Source: Planctomycetaceae bacterium | Lineage (GTDB): Bacteria; Planctomycetota; Planctomycetia; Planctomycetales; Planctomycetaceae | Assembly: GCA_021732995.1 (NCBI GenBank) | Contig: JAKFWA010000128.1 | Coordinates: 1-64,000, forward strand | Reading direction: 5' to 3' | DNA: 64,000 nucleotides | In this document: positions 18,408-28,800 of the stretch, in pieces | How the letters are laid out: every line of letters starts with the position of its first letter | Position numbering within the stretch: position 1 is the stretch's first letter | Position numbers and translations under genes: made by a program | Notes under the pieces: generated by a model | Told to the model about the DNA's origin: nothing | What the model saw: the letters and a program-made list of their open reading frames with translations, nothing else | Databases searched by the model: none

Positions 18408-20390
18408 ATGCAACTGCCGATCAAAGCGTGGACACGGAATGCTCTCAGTGCCGCAGCCGCCATCGCGCTCGGATTGCTGGTTTTTAACCCGTCTCTCGGA
18501 TGGTCGCAGAGCACAGAGCCCGGTTTCGGCTCAGACCTGCTGATCCCCGCGGCGACGGCTGCAGACCGATCCTCCGCGGCAGAACAACGTAAAGCCGCGC
18601 GCGCTGCCTTTGAACGAGGCAACTACGAGCAGGTGATCGATACCTATCGCCAGCTGTCGGACTCGCCAGCTCAGACTCTGCACGACGCCTATTGGCTGGG
18701 GTATGCCCTGCATCTCGGTCAGCACTGGCCTGAATCGCGGGACGCATATCAGGCGGCCTTGCGAAAGATGGATCTCCAACTGGAATTCATCGACAAAGAA
18801 ATCAAGCGTCTCAAGACACTTAAAGATGAACCCGCAGATGATTCTGCGACTGAAGTAGATCGCAGAGGGGGATCAGCCAGTGACCGGCAGATCCCACTCT
18901 TGGAGCGTGAACGTGAGCAACTAGTCGCTCAATGGCCTGAGTTGGTGCTTCACATTGGACGCATGGAACTGCTGCAACTCAATGATCCTCAAGCCGCCAT
19001 CAAGACACTACCGCTGGGGCTGAGATTCGCACCAGAAGGCCAGCTCGAAAAGTTGACGGAAGCCGCAAGGCTAGCTCTTGATAAACAGGCTAAGAAACAA
19101 CCCGTTCCCGCAACTGCGGCGGATCGTCCGCCGGAAATGCTGTGGTTCAAGTTGATGATGCCGATGGCGTGCCAGAGGTTGCTCGCCATCGCCTACGAGC
19201 GTCAAGGCGACCACGAAGCCGCCGCGCGATGCTGGTGCCAGGTTCGGCTCAGTGAAATCGCTCACCGAGTCGGCATGGCTTACGTGGACCGGGAACGCTT
19301 ACTCAAGAGTCTCGATCGAGTACCGGCGGACAAGCGAGAGAACATTCACGAACTTGTGCGTTCAAACCCCGGAACGCATCGAGACCGTTACGCCCATCCA
19401 ACGGCCCCTCCGCCGAAAGATGCTCTCAAACCGCCCTTCACGATCATGTCGCAGATTTCCGGCGCTAACTTCATGTCGGCCGGGCCTGCTCATGCCAGCC
19501 TCGTCAAGTTAGCGGACGGAACCTCGCTGATGGCCTACGCGAGCGGTGACATCTACCAAACCCGCATCATGCTGGCCAAAAGCGCTGACGGAGTCACTTG
19601 GGAAGCTCCCAAAGAGTTCGCTCACAACAATCAATTCCCGACTCGCTGCCCGTCGATGATGGTCGACGACAAAGGCGAGATCTGGATGTTGTTTTCGTCC
19701 AAACGTTTCGACCTGCAGCTCTTTTCCAGCGCCGGTTACCAGTTGTGGATGTGCCACTCCGGCGACGGAGTCAACTGGTCGCGCCTGCAGCCGGTTCTCA
19801 TGCCGGACGGTTTGCAGTACCAGAATACGGCTCACCTGACGCGCGATCATCGCGGGCGTTACTGGATCTTCTCCGAAGGTCTGGCTGGTTTCGGCGAGAG
19901 CCCCGCGGATATCGGCCAGCTAAGTCCTTTGAAGCTGGAGACACCCAAATCCGGCCGCACCACGAACAACCTGCACGCCACATTCGACAACCGTGGCCGC
20001 TGCCACCTCGTCTTCGACACGTTCGGGCAGGGCTTGTACTACACCTCGTCAGACGACATGCAAACGTGGCAAACCCCGGTCACACTCGGCAGCCACGAAC
20101 CGAACTCTTCCATCGGGCATGGTCAGATCATCTGGAACGGCGACCGCGCTGTCTTGTTCCATGAAACGAATCAGGGCCTCTGGTTGAGACACTGCTCAGG
20201 CCGAGATCAAAACCAGCAACTCACCTGGACGAACCCTGTCATGGTCCTCGACCACCGCCTGGCGATCGGTCGATCGTCGATCGTGGTTGATCGCAGCAAC
20301 TCGCGAATCCTCGTGCCCGCCGGCAACGGCTACACCCCGGCCATCATCGCGGCGCCATTGCCCGAGATCTTCCCCGCCGAGCCCAAATAA
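18408..20390 (+). CDS. Secreted TPR plus sialidase-like beta-propeller protein
   Basis: About 660 residues. A Sec signal peptide (ALSAAAAIALGLLVFNPSLGWSQ) is followed by a TPR-like helical region (AARAAFERGNYEQVIDTYRQL... YWLGYALHLGQHWPESRDAYQAAL). From about residue 350 there is a propeller of the sialidase/BNR or GH43-like kind: SADGVTWEAPKEF, SGDGVNWSRLQPV and SSDDMQTWQTPVTL are Asp-box-like S-x-D-G-x-T-W repeats. The start at 18408 has GACGAGG 7 bases upstream. No catalytic Arg triad or Asp/Tyr/Glu set could be assigned, so an enzymatic role is unproven. It ends 26 bases before the convergent glgC gene. Confidence 0.75.
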   Translation: MQLPIKAWTRNALSAAAAIALGLLVFNPSLGWSQSTEPGFGSDLLIPAATAADRSSAAEQRKAARAAFERGNYEQVIDTYRQLSDSPAQTLHDAYWLGYALHLGQHWPESRDAYQAALRKMDLQLEFIDKEIKRLKTLKDEPADDSATEVDRRGGSASDRQIPLLEREREQLVAQWPELVLHIGRMELLQLNDPQAAIKTLPLGLRFAPEGQLEKLTEAARLALDKQAKKQPVPATAADRPPEMLWFKLMMPMACQRLLAIAYERQGDHEAAARCWCQVRLSEIAHRVGMAYVDRERLLKSLDRVPADKRENIHELVRSNPGTHRDRYAHPTAPPPKDALKPPFTIMSQISGANFMSAGPAHASLVKLADGTSLMAYASGDIYQTRIMLAKSADGVTWEAPKEFAHNNQFPTRCPSMMVDDKGEIWMLFSSKRFDLQLFSSAGYQLWMCHSGDGVNWSRLQPVLMPDGLQYQNTAHLTRDHRGRYWIFSEGLAGFGESPADIGQLSPLKLETPKSGRTTNNLHATFDNRGRCHLVFDTFGQGLYYTSSDDMQTWQTPVTLGSHEPNSSIGHGQIIWNGDRAVLFHETNQGLWLRHCSGRDQNQQLTWTNPVMVLDHRLAIGRSSIVVDRSNSRILVPAGNGYTPAIIAAPLPEIFPAEPK

Positions 20391-20416
20391 CTCAGCGGGC
20401 GTCTTGGCCGATCGTC

Positions 20417-21703
20417 CTACAGCACCCAGCCGTCCGGCAAGATGGACTCTTTGGGGACGACGATAATGCCATCCCGCACATAGATGCCCTTGACGTCGCA
20501 GTTCGACTCCAGATCTGGACGCAGCTTAATCCGCACGTTCCGGCCAATCCGGCAGTTCTTGTCGATAATCGCATTCTCGATGATCGTGCCATCGCCGATG
20601 CCCAGTCCAGGGCGGCTCGGGTTCGGCTCAGGATTGTGGAGATCCGGGTCGTAGTTATCGGAACCCATCAGAATCGAGTTCTTGATGGTCACGTTGCGTC
20701 CCACCTGGCTCCGCAATCCGACGATGGCGTTCTCAATGATCGCCCCCGGCCGAATGGTGACGCCTTCGCTGATCAGGCTGCTCTTCACCGAGGCATCCTG
20801 AATGCGGCTCGGTGGCAGACTGCGGGCTCGCGTAAAGATCGGGCTCGACTCATTCACCAGCTCAAACGGTGGGTTGAGGCTCGCCAGATCAAGATTCGCC
20901 CTGAAAAAGGCCGAAATCGTGCCGATGTCTTCCCAGTATCCGTCGAACAGATGCACGTGAACTTTGCGTGCTCGAATCGACATCGGGAACACTTCCTTGC
21001 CGAAGTCGCGGTAGTCAGACCCCGTCAGGAGTTCGACCAGCGTGTCTCGCTTGAAGATGTAAATACCCATGCTGGCCAGCAACGTGCGCCCCTTGCTGGG
21101 AATGCCACGAGCGTCGATCCACTCCGACGTCGTACGCATCGTGTCCATCTCTTTGACCGTCTGCGGTTTCTCCAGGAAGCCGTGCACGCGACCTGAATCA
21201 TCCAGCCGCATGACACCAAATCCGCGAGCGTCCTCATCCGTCACCGGCAGCGCCGCGATGGTTGCATCGGCTCCGGCCTTGATGTGTGTGGACAGCATGT
21301 CCCGATAGTCCATGCGATATAATTGGTCGCCGGACAGGATCACCACATAATCAATTCCCGGCTGCTGGATGTACCGCAGTTGCTGCCGGACAGCGTCAGC
21401 CGTGCCCTGGTACCATTGCGCGCCGTCCATCGTCTGTTGAGCGGCCAGAATCTCAACGAAGCCGCCGCCGAATCGATCGAACGCGAACGTCTGGCGAATG
21501 TGCCGATGCAGACTGACCGAATTGAACTGAGTCAGCAGGTAGATGCGGTTCATCCCCGAATTCAGGCAGTTGGAAATCGGGATATCGATCAAGCGGAAGT
21601 TACCAGCCAGCGGTACGGCCGGCTTGGATCGAAACTCAGTCAGCGGAAACAGGCGAGTTCCTTGACCTCCACCGAGAATCAGACAGACGGTGTTCTTCGA
21701 CAT
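20417..21703 (-). CDS. glgC: Glucose-1-phosphate adenylyltransferase
   Basis: 428 residues, close to the E. coli length of 431. It makes ADP-glucose from ATP and glucose-1-phosphate, the committed step of glycogen synthesis, in the cytoplasm. The N-terminus has CLILGGGQGTRLFPLTEFRSKPAVPLAG, the pyrophosphorylase signature with the catalytic Arg. NSVSLHRHIRQTFAFD, VVILSGDQLYRMDYRDML, GVMRLDDSGRVHGFLEKP and FDGYWEDIGTI are all present. A C-terminal left-handed beta-helix follows (SLISEGVTIRPGAIIENAIVGLRSQVG). AGGAG lies 8 bases before the ATG. No other glycogen gene is adjacent. Confidence 0.95.
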   Translation of the reverse strand: MSKNTVCLILGGGQGTRLFPLTEFRSKPAVPLAGNFRLIDIPISNCLNSGMNRIYLLTQFNSVSLHRHIRQTFAFDRFGGGFVEILAAQQTMDGAQWYQGTADAVRQQLRYIQQPGIDYVVILSGDQLYRMDYRDMLSTHIKAGADATIAALPVTDEDARGFGVMRLDDSGRVHGFLEKPQTVKEMDTMRTTSEWIDARGIPSKGRTLLASMGIYIFKRDTLVELLTGSDYRDFGKEVFPMSIRARKVHVHLFDGYWEDIGTISAFFRANLDLASLNPPFELVNESSPIFTRARSLPPSRIQDASVKSSLISEGVTIRPGAIIENAIVGLRSQVGRNVTIKNSILMGSDNYDPDLHNPEPNPSRPGLGIGDGTIIENAIIDKNCRIGRNVRIKLRPDLESNCDVKGIYVRDGIIVVPKESILPDGWVL

Positions 21704-21973
21704 GGTGCGATCTCCTGATGTAGCGCTTCAGAGCAGGGTGGCAGGAGTGTAGTGGGCTCATTCAACGACCGCACGGGATGTCGCGTCGCATTTGGACACC
21801 ACGAGAAAGCGGTCCTCTAACCCGATCAAAACCGCTGCCGACGCCACTGTTCGTTGCCCCTGCGGATCACGGGCTTAGCCGCAGACTTCCCCTACCACGT
21901 AACGATTGGCGAATGGCAAACCAGGCGTTCAACAACAGTGCACCTTCAGAGCTATTTGGAAGGACGCCTGAAA

Positions 21974-22942
21974 CTATCTCACCAGCCGCGTTTCTTCCGG
22001 CACGAGACCGATGTTGGCCACATCTCGCTTGAGCTGAGCGGTGTCTCCCGGAGCCAGCTCATGCCACTGAATCGTGCGGCCGCCCTGTGTTTTGACGAAC
22101 ACATGCACTGAGCTATCTCCCAGAACCTCGAACAAGTTCCCGCGCACAACCAATGCCGTATTCTCAGCCACTCCGATGCCCAGCATCCGCTCGCCCGCTC
22201 GGAGTCGTCCCGTCAACTTTTCCAACTGAGCAGAGTCGCGCAACAGGCCCGTAAACCGCTCCAGCCTTCCACCGCGAGCGTCGAAGTGCTGCTCAACGAT
22301 GGCTCTGTTGAAGACGCCCAAGCCATGAGCGGCTATGGCATTCGCTGGCGCGCCTTCATATTCACGTTCTTCCCAGAGAGTCATCACTTCAGGCAGAGCC
22401 GCCATTCCTGCCGATGTACCGCCGACGACTCCACCGCGAGCCAAAACACTCCGCAACGCCGCCTGAAAACGAGTCTGCTCGGGATAATGACCGACGAACC
22501 GATAGTTGAGACGCAACTGAGAACCGCCCGAGAACCAGACTCCCGTCGCCGATTCCAGCGCCTTCACAAAACCTGGGTCGTCCGCATCGCCCGGATCGTC
22601 AGTATAAAGAAACCGAAACTTGCGAATCCGCCCGGTGCGCTGCAAATCCGGCCAGGATGCATACCGCGAGCCGACGGTATTTAAAAACTCACGCTCGGTG
22701 TCATAGTCACCAACGCGATACCCGGCGCAAGGCACCAGGATGATGCTCGCGTCCCGTCCGCCTGCCAGTTCGATGAACCGGTTGAAGACATCTCCGGTGA
22801 TGGCGCCACCGCCGTGCAACACGACTGAACCCGGCCGCAGCGGGTCGTTGGGTGGAGGAAGCCCGAGCAGGTTGTCATCCGCACGACTTGCCGCCGTTGA
22901 TAGCACCAGCAACAACGCAACCACGAATGCCGCGCGACTCAT
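21974..22942 (-). CDS. Secreted cyanophycinase-like peptidase S51 family protein
   Basis: 322 residues with a Sec signal peptide (AAFVVALLLVLSTAASRA). The serine-protease nucleophile lies in GGTSAGM (S177), the S51 signature shared by cyanophycinase and dipeptidase E. LHGGGAI near residue 43 and VWFSGGSQLRL (136-145) are also family hallmarks. Cyanophycinases cut multi-L-arginyl-poly-aspartate into beta-Asp-Arg dipeptides. A signal peptide suggests an exported or periplasmic enzyme acting on external polymer. GAGGC lies 6-7 bases before the ATG. It is separated from the glgC start by 270 bases with no recognised feature. Confidence 0.86.
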   Translation of the reverse strand: MSRAAFVVALLLVLSTAASRADDNLLGLPPPNDPLRPGSVVLHGGGAITGDVFNRFIELAGGRDASIILVPCAGYRVGDYDTEREFLNTVGSRYASWPDLQRTGRIRKFRFLYTDDPGDADDPGFVKALESATGVWFSGGSQLRLNYRFVGHYPEQTRFQAALRSVLARGGVVGGTSAGMAALPEVMTLWEEREYEGAPANAIAAHGLGVFNRAIVEQHFDARGGRLERFTGLLRDSAQLEKLTGRLRAGERMLGIGVAENTALVVRGNLFEVLGDSSVHVFVKTQGGRTIQWHELAPGDTAQLKRDVANIGLVPEETRLVR

Positions 22943-23401
22943 TGAATGCCTCGTGTTTCGGAAAAAAGAACACCAGCAGTCCTGACCAAGACAGCGTTCA
23001 CTCGCAATTCGACTCCACGCAGATCGTACCCAGCAAGAGATGATTTCCAGCAGGAAATCCAGCCCAACGTTCCGTGCTTGATTAAGACTCTGCGAGCAGC
23101 ACGATCAGCTAACGCTGCTCTCAAGTCGCTGGAATTTGAATCTGCTTGCAACAACTGCAACGACGTTTTCAAAATCGAAGCCCGCAGACATTGAGTACCA
23201 TACGGCGTAGCACTCGACTTCTTGCGGTACTTGCAGTGTGCACAAATAATTTTCCGAACTGTGACTCTGCAGTAGCCGTCGCACGGTTTGCAGGGAGCGT
23301 GCCAGAGATGATGAACCTGACCGCATTCCCGACACGGCAGTCAGAACCGACGCGCAGAAGCGTGTCACCCTACAGTCGTCAAGAGCCGTGATCGCAGTCG
23401 C
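22943..23401. other. Intergenic region, no gene seen
   Basis: The 459 bases between the S51 peptidase start and the end of the lipoprotein-hydrolase gene hold only short open frames without recognisable protein features. A TTCGACTCC block near 23010 recalls a tRNA T-loop, but no cloverleaf could be built around it. Base composition is slightly more AT-rich than the flanking genes. Confidence 0.45.
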
Positions 23402-24175
23402 TCACTGCGTCTGAAGTACGATTGGACCGAAGTAGCGGCGACTGAATGGAATTGCCGTGGGACCGAAGTGCTCTCCGATGTTGCCGTATCGAAGCATGCC
23501 GAATTCATACGGCACTTCGTGCAGCTTGCTGTCGTAAAGCTGCTGGCCAAATTCGTTGAGATGTTCCGGTCGATTGAACCCCAGCCACCCCGCGGATGGA
23601 CGAAACTCGCGATCCAGAGTTCCCAGGACGGACGTCCCCGCCCCCAGCAGCAGGACATCTCCAATTGAGTGAAAGTGCCAGATTCCCCGTTCTGACTTGG
23701 AGAGCGCTGTCGAAAGATCATGGTCGGGAGAAATAGCGGGCGTTATCAGCGTGGCGCTCGTAATCTGGCGATCCTCGGGCAAGGTTTCCAAAGCCAGAAC
23801 AATCAACGCACCACCACCCGAGTGCCCAATCAGGTGAATCGGAGCACCGGGGTATTGGTCTTGATACTCCACAATCTTGTCGGCCAGTTCTTGAGCCCGC
23901 ACCTGATTGGTGCGATAGGCACACAGGTGATACGGCCACAACAAGAAAATGCCCGAGGTCCAGTCGTGAATCTCAACCGCACCGTTGAAACCCGCCTGCG
24001 AGATTCCTGTCGCCACATTGGAATTGAAGATGCTGGGCGTCTCGATCCCAGGCAAGACCAACACTCGACCCTGCCGTAACCTCTCCTCATCATTCAGGTT
24101 ATGAAAGTACGCGCACCCATTGAGCAACAACAGGTTCAAGCTCAACAACCACAGCAATGGCGAGCAGTGCGACAT
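23402..24175 (-). CDS. Predicted lipoprotein alpha/beta hydrolase
   Basis: 257 residues. The N-terminus LLSLNLLLLNGC places Cys21 in a lipobox (LLNG-C), so the mature protein is probably lipid-anchored. APIHLIGHSGGGALIVLALE has the GxSxG nucleophile elbow with S119, preceded by VLVLPGIETPSIF as the oxyanion-hole strand. It fits lipase- or esterase-like alpha/beta hydrolases. No acid/histidine pair can be fixed with certainty; GEHFGPTAIPFSRRY near the C-terminus supplies a histidine candidate. Substrate unknown. Confidence 0.75.
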   Translation of the reverse strand: MSHCSPLLWLLSLNLLLLNGCAYFHNLNDEERLRQGRVLVLPGIETPSIFNSNVATGISQAGFNGAVEIHDWTSGIFLLWPYHLCAYRTNQVRAQELADKIVEYQDQYPGAPIHLIGHSGGGALIVLALETLPEDRQITSATLITPAISPDHDLSTALSKSERGIWHFHSIGDVLLLGAGTSVLGTLDREFRPSAGWLGFNRPEHLNEFGQQLYDSKLHEVPYEFGMLRYGNIGEHFGPTAIPFSRRYFGPIVLQTQ

Positions 24176-24423
24176 CTTTCAATCCATTGAACAGCTTCCG
24201 AACCCGCGAGTGATACCCCAAGTTAAATCGTTCAGCCAAGAGCAGTTACCAGCAACGTGTTTCGCGTAGAATGGCGGCTGAACCGCAGCTATTGTCAGAC
24301 CACCACACCAGCCCAGCGAAAAAGATGTCATTCAGTACAACTCCGGGCGACTTGCTGGAGTGGCACTGAATTGCAAATCACACGTCACGCCGACATCCGT
24401 TGACATTCACTTGGAGCATCCAA

Positions 24424-25125
24424 ATGCAGGTCGCCCCCAGAAAGTGTCAACTCCTATTCGCGTTCTCCGCAGCGTTTATCGTCTCATTGTCCAGCAGCGG
24501 TGACGAGCCTCCAGCGAAAGCTGAATTAGCGAAGAAATACAAGGAACTGATTCAACAACTCGCGAGCCCCAATCAACCAGCGACAAAACGCAGTAGTAAA
24601 GCGAGAGTATCTGTCACTTTCCCGGCGAAGTACGACGTGAAGGCCCAGGAACAAATCGATGTCGTTCGAAAGGAACTGCAAAACAACGCTCAAGACGCCC
24701 TACCCTATCTTGTTGAAGCATTAGACGACGACAGATATTGCATGACTATAAGTTGGGCAGAAGGCGATGCGTACCACAATCAATCTGTGGGCGATGTGTG
24801 CGAAGAAATCATGAGATCACAGTTGGAGGTCTATCGCAGTAAGATGACCTTCACAAAGGAGCGTTGGCGTGAATACGAATATCCCATCTCGAAGGAATGG
24901 TACGAGACACGCCAGGCTCTGAGTCTTGTTGAACTCCAGATAGAAGCGATCGACTGGGCGATTGAAAAGCGAAAGACAGAACCCGAGAAATCTATCGAAG
25001 GCCGTCGCGGTGAGATTCTCAGAAACGAAGTCGCAGAGCTGGAACGACTTCGCGACGGTATCGCGAAGACCAAAAAGCCCACAGCACCTGGCAGACTCCT
25101 TCCCATGGTGCGCTCCAATGGCTGA
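24424..25125 (+). CDS. Hypothetical secreted helical protein
   Basis: 233 residues starting MQVAPRKCQLLFAFSAAFIVSLSSSG, a signal-peptide-like segment. The start is chosen over an upstream ATG because GGAG lies 7 bases before it. The rest is charged and mostly helical, with a conspicuous ALPYLVEALDDDRYCMTISWAEGDAYHNQSVGDVCEEIM block resembling the HEAT-like domain seen in planctomycete secreted proteins, then a Lys/Glu-rich tail. The family is not recognised. It lies 44 bases before the ECF sigma gene, but composition and start signals suggest an independent gene. Confidence 0.6.
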   Translation: MQVAPRKCQLLFAFSAAFIVSLSSSGDEPPAKAELAKKYKELIQQLASPNQPATKRSSKARVSVTFPAKYDVKAQEQIDVVRKELQNNAQDALPYLVEALDDDRYCMTISWAEGDAYHNQSVGDVCEEIMRSQLEVYRSKMTFTKERWREYEYPISKEWYETRQALSLVELQIEAIDWAIEKRKTEPEKSIEGRRGEILRNEVAELERLRDGIAKTKKPTAPGRLLPMVRSNG

Positions 25126-25169
25126 GTGCAGACATGCAGAATCTCATACATCCGCTAATATTTTGATGT

Positions 25170-25739
25170 ATGAACGACGTCACTCAACTGTTGAATGCGA
25201 TTGAGCGCGGCGAGCGGCACGCGGCGGAGCAGTTGTTGCCGCTGGTCTATGCTGAGCTGCGCCAATTGGCGGCTCAACGGTTGTTGCGAGAGACGCCGGG
25301 CCAGACATTACAGGCGACGGCACTGGTGCATGAAGCTTATGTGCGGTTGGTGGGAGACGAGCAGGCCGAGGCCGAGCGGTGGGATCATCGCGGGCACTTC
25401 TTCGCAGCGGCGGCCGAAGCCATGCGGCGGATTCTGATTGAAAACGCGCGACGCAAGCAGAGTCTGAAACGCGGCGGGCAGATGGAACGAGTGGACCTCG
25501 ACGAAGCCGAGCCTGCGGCTCGTGATCGCGACGAAGAGTTGTTGGCTTTGGATGAAGCGCTACAAAAATTCGCGACGCTGGATCCCCGCAAGGCGGAGCT
25601 GGTGCAGTTGCGATACTTCGGAGGGCTGACGTCGGAGCAGGCTGCCAAGGTACTGGGAATCTCCGTTGCAACTGCCGAGCGGGATTGGACCTACGCGAGA
25701 GCGTGGCTGCGTTGCGAATTGCAGCCGGGCACCGAATGA
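25170..25739 (+). CDS. ECF-type RNA polymerase sigma factor (planctomycete subgroup)
   Basis: 189 residues matching the Sigma70_ECF family common in Planctomycetes. Region 2 runs from VTQLLNAIERGERHAAEQLLPLVYAELRQLA to VHEAYVRLVGDE and RGHFFAAAAEAMRRILIENARR. Region 4 is FATLDPRKAELVQLRYFGGLTSEQAAKVLGISVATAERDWTYARAWL, with a helix-turn-helix for -35 binding. It directs polymerase to a small regulon. No anti-sigma gene is adjacent; the next gene is a large membrane Ser/Thr kinase, the usual partner for this subgroup, suggesting control by phosphorylation. The ATG has no clear ribosome site and follows an AT-rich stretch. Confidence 0.92.
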   Translation: MNDVTQLLNAIERGERHAAEQLLPLVYAELRQLAAQRLLRETPGQTLQATALVHEAYVRLVGDEQAEAERWDHRGHFFAAAAEAMRRILIENARRKQSLKRGGQMERVDLDEAEPAARDRDEELLALDEALQKFATLDPRKAELVQLRYFGGLTSEQAAKVLGISVATAERDWTYARAWLRCELQPGTE

Positions 25740-25862
25740 TGAGGCTGTTCGCAGAATCTGTGCGATCCTCAGAAATTCCATGAGGGGAATTGAACGTGGA
25801 TTTCGCATGAAAACATGACGCCGAGACATCATCTTGGACGCCCGATTCTTGCGGAGCCTCTC

Positions 25863-28800
25863 ATGAACGAAAACAGCCTGTTTGCCGAATTGCTGCAAAT
25901 CGAATCGCCCACAGAGCGATCCGCTTTTCTGGATAGAGCTTGCGCCGAGCAACCTCAGATGAGAGCTCGCCTTGAGCAACTCTTGCGGGCTCACAACGAC
26001 GCTGGCAGCTTTTTGGAGAAACCGGCTGCGGACATTGCGGCGACACAGCTCTATCGCGGAGCTACTGACAGAGACGACGAAGACGTGCCTCTGGAGTTTC
26101 TGGAGCCTTGCGACACGCCGGGCCGCCTCGGCCGATTGCGCGGTTACGAGATTCTGGATGTCATCGGTCGCGGCGGCATGGGTGTCGTCTTGCGAGCGAT
26201 GGACACCAAGTTGAACCGCGTGGTCGCCATCAAAGTCCTGGCTCCGGAATTAGCCAGCCACCCACAGGCCCGGAAAAGATTCTCACGCGAAGCTCAAGCG
26301 GCCGCAGCCGTCAGCCATGACCATGTCGTCACCATCCATGCTGTCGATGATGACGAACGAGTCCCCTTCATCGTCATGGAGTGTATCGTTGGGCAATCGC
26401 TGCAGCAGAAGATCGACCGAGTCGGCGCGCTCGGCGTGAAAGAGATTCTGCGCATCGGAATGCAGATCGCGTCAGGGCTGGCCGCCGCACACAAGCAGGG
26501 ACTCGTCCATCGCGACATCAAGCCGGCGAACATCCTGCTGGAGAACGGCATTGAGCGCGTGAAAATCACCGACTTCGGACTGGCTCGCGCGTCCGACGAC
26601 GTGGGTATCACGATGTCCGGCCAGATCGCGGGCACGCCGCAGTATATGTCGCCCGAGCAGGCGATGGGGCAACCGGTCGATCAGCGCAGCGACTTATTCA
26701 GCCTGGGCAGCGTGCTCTACACGATGTGCACCGGGCGTCCGGCTTTTCGAGCGGATTCGGCTGTCGCGGTTCTACGCCGGGTCTGCGATGACACGCCACG
26801 CCCGATCAACGAGGTCAATCCCGAGATCCCGGCATGGTTGATTGCCATCGTGGAGCGATTGATCTCAAAGGCCGCAGCAGATCGATTCCAGACAGCCCAG
26901 GAAGTCGCAGAGCTCTTGAGCCAGTGCCTCGCTCACCTGCAACAGCCAGCGACAATGGAGCTTCCCGCGTCAGTGACTGCGATGGTGGCGAATTCTGCCA
27001 GCGCCTCGCAAAAGTCGTCAGGTCAACACGCGGAAGGTTGGCGTTTGCGATGCAAGACATGTGGTAAGACGCGTTCGCTGGCCAGCGTCGGCGGAGTTCG
27101 GATGGGAGCCGCCTCGGTTAGTAAGGTGACACTTGGCTGGTGCTCGACCTGCCAAGGCTTGAAATGGACTGCCATCGAATGGGGACTGATCGACCCCAAC
27201 GAGGTTCCACCGCTGGAACCCGCGCGCAGTACGATGCGTGCTGCGTTAGGACTGGTCGCGACGGGACTGGTTAACTGGCTCGCGATCTTCGGAATGCTGG
27301 CCTGGGTCGCGACCAATTCCATGCCAGCGGGATTTGAGTCGGCCGCTCTGCCAGTGTTCTCAATTCTGGCGATCGGTTCGGCACTGATTCTCTTCGGTGC
27401 CTATCGCATGATAAATCTGGATTCATATGGCTGGGCAAAAGCCAGCGCGATCCTCGCCATGTTCATCGGGCCCGGCTATCTGATTGGGTGGCCGGTCGGC
27501 ATCTGGGCGTTAGCCACCCTCAGCCGCGCCGATGTTCGAGACTGCTTTCAGCAACGCAAGCAACAGGCCGATCCGTCAGCCACGGAGCCCGTACCACCTC
27601 GTCCGCGATGGCTCGTTGCCGCATCGTGGTTCTTGTGGACAGTGCATGTGGTCTGTGGCGTCATGTTCTTGAGCCCTTATCTGCATACGTCCCACGCCGA
27701 GACCAGCAACTTCTACTATTCGATCGGCGCGCCCGGACCGTGGTTTGTTTACGAGATGGTTCCGGGCAAGAGTTTTCACAGCGGCATGAATTTGATTTCG
27801 TCATCGATCCTCGCCGCAATCGTCGCATGGGCGGCGTATGGCTTGCTGTGCAAGCTCGAAAAAACTGCTGGCCAGCCCAGGTTCGCAGAAAAGACGTATG
27901 TCGCCTTACTAGCAGTCTGGGTCTCGCTCATCGGGTTGAACGTCGCTGGCGGCATTTGGACCGGGAAAAAGTTCATCGCGGATACGCAGATTCGAAATCA
28001 GAGCACCGCTCAAATGGCAGCTGCAGGTAGAAAAGTCGAAGACCTGGCTCCATTACTGCGAATTGTTGAACTTGCGGAGAAAGACGTCACAGCGACGCGA
28101 CAGCAATTCGAAGCACAGACGATTCCGCGTACCAAGCTCATCGAAGCCGAGGTCCGCTTGACAGAGGCTCAGCTAAAACTGTCCGCCGCTCAGCAAGACT
28201 GGCTGCGTCATGACGCGTTCTTTGCGACTTTGGCTGAGCAACACCGCGAGATCCATGGCCTGGTTCAGCAGCAGCACCTCGCCGGAATCATTCCCGAGTC
28301 AGAAGTTCGGCGGGCTGAAACGGTACTCCTGAACGTCCAGCAGCGTTGGGCCGAGTCTCGAGCCGCACACAGCAACATTGCCACGATCAAACAGGGAAGC
28401 GGCATGGTCGATCCCAAGACCGGCACATTGACACTGCCGTTCAATCCGCCTCAATCAACCGCGAGCAGCCCCTGGTGGACCTTTGCCGCAAACTCAAAAC
28501 CGATTGACTTCAACGGTGATTGGGATTCCGGTTGGGGACCGGTCACGCTGAATCACCCGACGATCACCGGCACTCAACCGGTGGAACTGAGTGGCTACTA
28601 CCACAATGGCAAAAGCAGAATCGCGGGCAAGATTGATCCGCGGACCGGCATCTTTCGTGGTTCATTCCATGAGCCGAACGGAAACGGTCGCCTGCAACTG
28701 GTTCTCTCAAAAGACGGTAAGGAAATCGATGGAGGCTTTGACTTCCTCAGCGATCCACTCGAAACGGTACCACCGAAGCAGCCCTGGCGGATGACGAGAC

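Noticed and set aside
22990-23060. tRNA-like T-loop TTCGACTCC
   Set aside because: No acceptor, D or anticodon stem could be folded around it.
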